From positions 28,846,529 to 28,910,528 of the forward strand of contig OZ035998.1 of the NCBI GenBank assembly GCA_964035015.1: 64,000 nt of DNA, read 5' to 3'. This DNA is from Corallium rubrum (taxonomy: Eukaryota > Cnidaria > Anthozoa > Scleralcyonacea > Coralliidae). A model generated the notes under the pieces. It was not told the DNA's origin, did no database searches, and worked only from the letters and a program-made list of their open reading frames with translations. Positions 59,246 to 64,000 of the stretch are shown piece after piece (positions within the stretch are counted from its first letter, which is position 1; each line of letters begins with the position of its first letter). A program made the position numbers and the translations under genes.

Positions 59246-59951
59246 AAAGCACTGATATTTGGTTTAGGAATACTGATTAGAATTGGGATTGGCAGGGTTA
59301 GGATATAACTAATAAGGCAATAACTAATAAAAGGAAAATTTTTTGGTTTAGGTAGATGTGATATAGTGCTATCCGGAAATTAAACAAAGAAACGTATGGT
59401 AATTTGAGAATGAAACCATGCAAGGCCCACACTTCAGGTAAAAATAGTACAATCATCTTCGTGAATCATGTTTTTTATTAGAATATTTTCCCCTAGTCCA
59501 AATTTGAATGCAAATATTTTTTGTTCTGTTGCATAACAATAAAATTATAAGGCCTCGGTACAAAAAATATCCTGTATAGTGTGAACAGACTCGGCACGAT
59601 ATTGTACCCAAGTAAATGTCGTTATCGAGATTGGAGCGGTACAGCGGCGCTCCGACACAGAAATTGTGCCGGAACAGATGTTTTATGTGTGTACATGAAG
59701 GCCTATCCGGCCCAGTATGGTTTTCGTGCGTGCCGGCTGCACAAAAGCTATCCAGTATACCCTTATTATAGAAAATTAACAATGCACTATAACGCGACAT
59801 ATACGCGACATCTAATTAACGCGGATTACTTCTAGAGTCTTTTAAAATCTGATTATATTAACGCGAATCTGATCTCAATGGTGTGATATGTACAGATTAT
59901 TGAATCTGATTCAGAATCTGATAGTGACAGTGAAGAGGAGGAGTGATGTTT

Positions 59952-60121
59952 TTAAGGCCGGTTTACACCATCAACGTTTCTGTGATCAAAGTCTTTGATC
60001 AAAGTCTTTGGTCAAAGAACTTCAAAGCAACCGCTGTCTTTGAAAGGCGTTTACATTGTCAAGTACTTTAATCAAAGCATACTTTGATCACAGAAACTTT
60101 GATAGTGTAAACCAGCTTTTA
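59952..60121. repeat. TIR element 'TTAAGGCCGGTTTACAC'
   Basis: AAGGCCGGTTTACACCATCA with GTTTCTGTGATCAAAG at the left is inverse to CTTTGATCACAGAAACTTTG with ATAGTGTAAACCAGCTTTT at the right. AGTCTTTGATCAAAGTCTTT is repeated inside. Confidence 0.7.
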
Positions 60122-60223
60122 GTATACCTTAATATGCTGTATTTTGATATTAAAAGAGTTAGTGTTATTTAAAACAAATCAAGGTCTTTTCAATTAACGA
60201 TAACTAAAAATTGCATACCGTAT

Positions 60224-61085
60224 TTACTCGTTTAACCGCCGCCCGCGATTAAGCGCCGCACTTATTCACAACAATGCGGTGCTTAATCGAAGCACCATAG
60301 CAACTACAGCCTCGGAAATTTATTGTCCTGTATTACAGTGTTTATATGTTCAAAGTGAGTATATTTCAATGTGAATGACAAGATAACATCTGAAACATGT
60401 TTATTTTGTTGATAAGATTTCTTGTTATCGTTTACAAATAAAATAATTTTTAAAGAGCGCCGCCCTCAAATAAGCACCGCATCCACTCTCCTCCGCAGAG
60501 GCTTTTTTTCAATATTCCGTAATGTCCGTAACGAGAGTTCTTGAGAGTTATTTTGATTAGTAATATGAGCATTTTCACTCATTCTTATTTAATATTTCGT
60601 AATGTCCGTAACGAGAGTTCTCGAGAGTTATTTTGATTAGTAATATGAGCATTTTCACTCATTCTTACATGAAGTTTTAGGTTAGGGGTTAGGGAGCGCG
60701 CAAAGAGTGAAGGGAATGGTAAACATTTTTATCCCTTAGTGTCCCCATGTGTACCACATGCTCCCTAACCCCTAACCTAAAACTTCATGTAAGAATGAGT
60801 GAAAATGTTCATATTACTAATATTAAATAAGAATGAGAGAAAATGCTCATATTACTAATCAAAATAACTCTCGAGAACTCTCGTTACGGACATTACGAAA
60901 TATTAAATAAGAATGAGTGAAAATGCTCATATTACTAATCAAAATAACTCTCAAGAACTCTCGTTACGGACATTACGGAGTATTAAAAAAAAGCCTCTGC
61001 GGAGGAGAGTGCACCGCATCCGAAGCACTAAAAATTTAAAGAGCGCCGCGGCGCTTAAACGAGTTTTAAAATCCGCGTTAATAAA
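60224..61085. repeat. TIR element 'CCGTATTTACTCGTTTAA' hosting a nested palindrome
   Basis: CCGTATTTACTCGTTTAACC and GCGATTAAGCGCCGC at the left correspond to GCGGCGCTTAAACGAGTTTT and AAAATCCGCG at the right. It is related to 5686-6036 by the CCGTATTTNCT terminus and CGCC-rich interior. The palindrome 60485-61010 lies inside with its own target duplication. Confidence 0.55.
60485..61010. mobile_element. 526-bp palindrome with 11-bp target duplication
   Basis: GCACCGCATCC stands directly at both sides (60474-60484 and 61011-61021). The ends are ACTCTCCTCCGCAGAGGC and GCCTCTGCGGAGGAGAGT. Each arm carries two tandem copies of a block of about 100 bp (GTCCGTAACGAGAGTTCT ... TCATTCTTA) followed by GGTTAGGGGTTAGGGAGC. 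A duplication of 9-11 bp is typical of Mutator-like elements, so a non-autonomous MULE foldback is the best guess. Confidence 0.75.
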
Positions 61086-61517
61086 GTGCATCGTTAATTT
61101 CCTATAATAAGGTAGTGTAAATGACGTCATTGTTGAGAATTATAATTCGGGGATGGAAGTTGGAACCGAAAACCAGGAACTACATAATTATAACGAAATT
61201 TCATTTTCCTACACTGGAATAGTAAACCGCGATCGAACTCAGTTAAAAGAGATTTCAGTTGGCGCACTATAGCGTTTGTTATAATTAATTTCTCCGTTTT
61301 AGGAGGTCTCCACTTGCATGACGAGTAAAATGACTAAAATCGTTTGGCTCGTTAGCCGGAGTAGAAGTAACAAGGCGCCTGGTCAGGCGTTCACTCGGGC
61401 TACTGCAAAATCACGCGGAGGTTGTCACATGCAGTGCTAAGATCTATAATGCCGCCGTCTAAACACATTCAGGCCACAGACAAAAGTCAAAACACAATCC
61501 AATCTCCGATAGAAAAC

Positions 61518-63109
61518 CAGGGGCGGATCTAGCCTAAAATCTGACCGTGGCCCACAATCTAGGGGGGTCCGGGGGCATGCCCCCCCGGAAAATTTTGAAA
61601 ATTAGAGTCTCTGCATGAAAACGCATTTCATGCATTTTGAGAGAGATCTAGAGTCATATTGTAGGATCGTTTTATACATGTTTTTCACCGAGATCTTTGT
61701 ATAAATTTTACTCAAATCAAATTTTTTTCTCTCTTTAAGTTCAAGCAAAGATCTTCTAATTATTCAATAAAATGTTTAGAAGTAATTGATCCAATATGAA
61801 TCGTAATGTATGTTTAACGAGTTTTGTGTGACGTATAAACTAACCAGTCAAGCAGCTGGGTATCCTTTGGCCATTACTTAGAATTCTATTGAGTATTCTG
61901 TCTAATGCCAGCCAATTTTTACTTGAAACAAGAATAATCAAAGCAACCCTGCTAGTGTAATATTAACAATTTATAGGTATCACCTAGCATTTGTCAGACT
62001 CCAGATCAGGAAATGGAGTCCCTTTACGTTTTATACTGTCTTTCGGACTCTTTCCCTCGATAAAGCGAGAATAACAACAATGGAGTTGATGAGAGCCAGA
62101 AGATGTAAACTGAGTTAGTAAATAGATTCGTAAATATCGTCGCTCTGTACAGTCTGTAAGCTAATAATATAAATAATAGTTCGAAACGTCAAACGATTAA
62201 GAGATTAAGAGAGTGTTAAATCCCGCGACTGACAAGTCTCCCAGTCTTGCAGATAATATTTCAAAGTTGAACCATGATAGAAATGCTGTGTTTCAGTCGA
62301 TGAGAATTATATTAATAAATAATGTAATGAGAGAGAGCGGTCGCGGCTCTCGGTTTGATCTCATGCTTGTTCTTCAAATTGATCAATGCTTTAAAGATTT
62401 ATATAGTCTGAGTATAAACACCACAGTCTTATTAATATAGTAACTAGCGTCTGACGATCAACAAATTTAGTAGAGAGGAACTCGTACTATAAATAAAGAA
62501 ACCAAACAAACCAACATCTCTTCCTTAATTTTCTTGTGAATTTACCATCTAGTATTTCGACTATCTGTCACAGGCACAATCATCGTCCCTCCATACGCGC
62601 AGCCATTCTTTAATATCATTCTGAAGAACTCCGGTCAAGACAGACTGACGTGCACTACCGACTACGGGAGCCGACGATTTGATTGCATTATTTCGCAATA
62701 AAACTGTAACAAGATATGGCAAGGGTGGCTGACCGTGGCTCCCGCCAAATTCAGCCACTCTATTCTGGCTCTCTGATTGGTTTGGACCCCTTAACAGTCC
62801 GCTGACCGTGGCTGAATTTAGCAGAAGTGTTCTCCAATTTCTTCAGCGAATTCGTAGCACGTTCGGTAACTTTTTCGGCCATGAGACCGATTGCGGTGCA
62901 ACTGATTGTCAAAGATGCGAAAATCCGCTGCTATTTTGACAATTGGTTTAGTATTTTACGGTGGCTAATGTCGTTCTTACGTCAACTATCTTTTTGTTAT
63001 TAATAGTTTTTTTATTTTTGAAATATCAATTATATTATTTAATTTGGAATAATTAGGAAAATCTGACCGCGGCTCAAGCCACGCTCGCACCCCTCTAGAT
63101 CCGCCCCTG
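61518..63109. mobile_element. hAT-like TIR element 'CAGGGGCGGATCTAG', 1.6 kb
   Basis: CAGGGGCGGATCTAGCC and CTAGATCCGCCCCTG are inverted ends of hAT style. Only AAAAC is shared next to both ends, so an intact 8-bp duplication is not seen. The G-rich phrase GGGGGGGTCCGGGGGCATGC follows the left end. GACCGTGGCT recurs at 61543, 62728 and 62801, and the right end has GACCGCGGCT. The interior has no transposase domain that I recognise. Confidence 0.6.
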
Positions 63110-63148
63110 AAAACGCAATTTGCAATACACAAAACACGATTGCCTGTT

Positions 63149-63547
63149 ATTTCCTTCCACACATGTACACAGCGTTCATATCTCTTCGGGTATTAAATAT
63201 CAACACAGCTAGCGACATTACTGACCAATACCAAACTATGTCTGTGAACACGCAAAACACATCCGAGACGAGAAAGACTTGATCAGACTCTGATCATCAG
63301 ACAGTAGGAAAGCTAAGAAAGAAAGCATTATTTCCACACATGTACAGCGTTCATATGTCAAGTCTCTTCGGGTATTAAATATCAACACAGCTTCATGCAT
63401 ACGGCGTGTGAGATCGTAAGCGTATATAATATCAAGATACTTGCCAGCGACATTACTAACCAATAACTATGTCTGTGAAAACACAAAACACATGCGAGAG
63501 GAGAAAGACTTGATCAGACATCAGGAAAGCAAAGAAAGAAAGCATTT
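63149..63547. repeat. direct duplication of about 200 bp
   Basis: CCACACATGTACA, CTCTTCGGGTATTAAATATC and AACACAGCT with GAGAAAGACTTGATCAGAC and AAAGAAAGAAAGCAT occur twice in the same order. The second copy has an extra segment (CATGCATACGGCGTG...). Confidence 0.75.
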
Positions 63548-63689
63548 GTCAGTTTCGCAAAATCTCATTATGTTTGTCTTGATCGAGACGGCGGAATATA
63601 AAGTTAAATGCGCTTGACTTGAGCCTGCGCTTTCTGATTAGAGAGGCCTGCGGAGTAGGCTAAGAGCATGATTACAGAAGCCGAGAAGG

Positions 63690-63765
63690 AAAAAAAAAAT
63701 AAAAGAAAGAAACCGAGCCGAAACCTAGACTCGGCCTACCACAGTAGCCCGAGTAATAAGTTGCC
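63690..63765. repeat. repeat end shared with 24095-24165
   Basis: AGCCGAAACCTAGACTCGGC and CTACCACAGTAGCCCGAGTA are inverse to ACTCGGGCTACTATGGTAGG and CCGAGTCTAGGTTTCGGCTT at 24103, each next to an A- or T-rich stretch. Confidence 0.6.
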
Positions 63766-64000
63766 AAATGGCAACCGTAAAGCGTTGGCATTTTCGAAAA
63801 GTTCCACTTTGGAGACCGTCTTTGAAAAGTTCTGTTTTTGCTGACCGTTTCGTCGTTTATATTAGGGACCTTAAGATCTACGTCCTTCAAACAAAAGCAT
63901 TCTTCTTGCAAGACAAAGATAATGAATACTTTCTAGTCCCAAGAGTAATCCGAACACCGTCCTCGCTCTGTATACAACGCCACTCAGAGCATTTTCACGT

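Overview
The window looks like nuclear DNA of a cnidarian, probably an anthozoan (coral or sea anemone). It is AT-rich and has spliced genes with canonical GT-AG introns, CR1/L2-type LINEs, tRNA- and 5S-derived SINEs, and a very dense population of palindromic DNA transposons nested in one another. The taxon is an inference from gene and repeat style; no search was possible.

Two spliced host genes, both on the minus strand, account for nearly all convincing coding sequence. The first is an Abl interactor (ABI), a subunit of the WAVE actin-nucleation complex. Its six coding exons run from 42344 down to 5318 and close in one frame to a 414-residue protein ending in an SH3 domain. Its introns are huge (the first is 18.5 kb) and hold most of the mobile DNA. 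The second is a TAX1BP1/CALCOCO-family autophagy adaptor (56168 down to 47028, three coding exons, 902 residues), with a SKICH domain, an LC3-interacting-type LVV motif, a long coiled coil and a C-terminal ubiquitin-binding zinc finger. A rhodopsin-type GPCR (35713 to 34795, minus) sits inside ABI intron 1 and carries a one-base frame break between TM6 and TM7. Two fragments of a ubiquitin-specific protease N-terminus lie in inverted orientation near the left edge.

Layout: 0-5.3 kb holds USP fragments, a 36-bp minisatellite and small TIR elements. 5.3-42.3 kb is the ABI gene with nested foldbacks, a minus-strand LINE (17.9-23.3 kb) broken by three insertions, a near full-length plus-strand LINE (24.8-29.8 kb), a 5S-derived SINE, tRNA-SINEs and the GPCR. 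42.4-47 kb is intergenic DNA with inverted repeats. 47-56.2 kb is the TAX1BP1-like gene, with a GTCCA satellite in intron 2 and a 2.3-kb palindrome in intron 1. 56.2-64 kb is gene-free and holds foldback elements, a hAT transposase remnant and an inverted repeat flanked by an 11-bp target duplication.

The most interesting signal is a small retroelement-like repeat inserted at three places, each with a 12-14 bp target duplication. It carries hammerhead-ribozyme-like cores, usually as inverted pairs. I saw no LTR retrotransposon, retrovirus-like or Polinton-like element.
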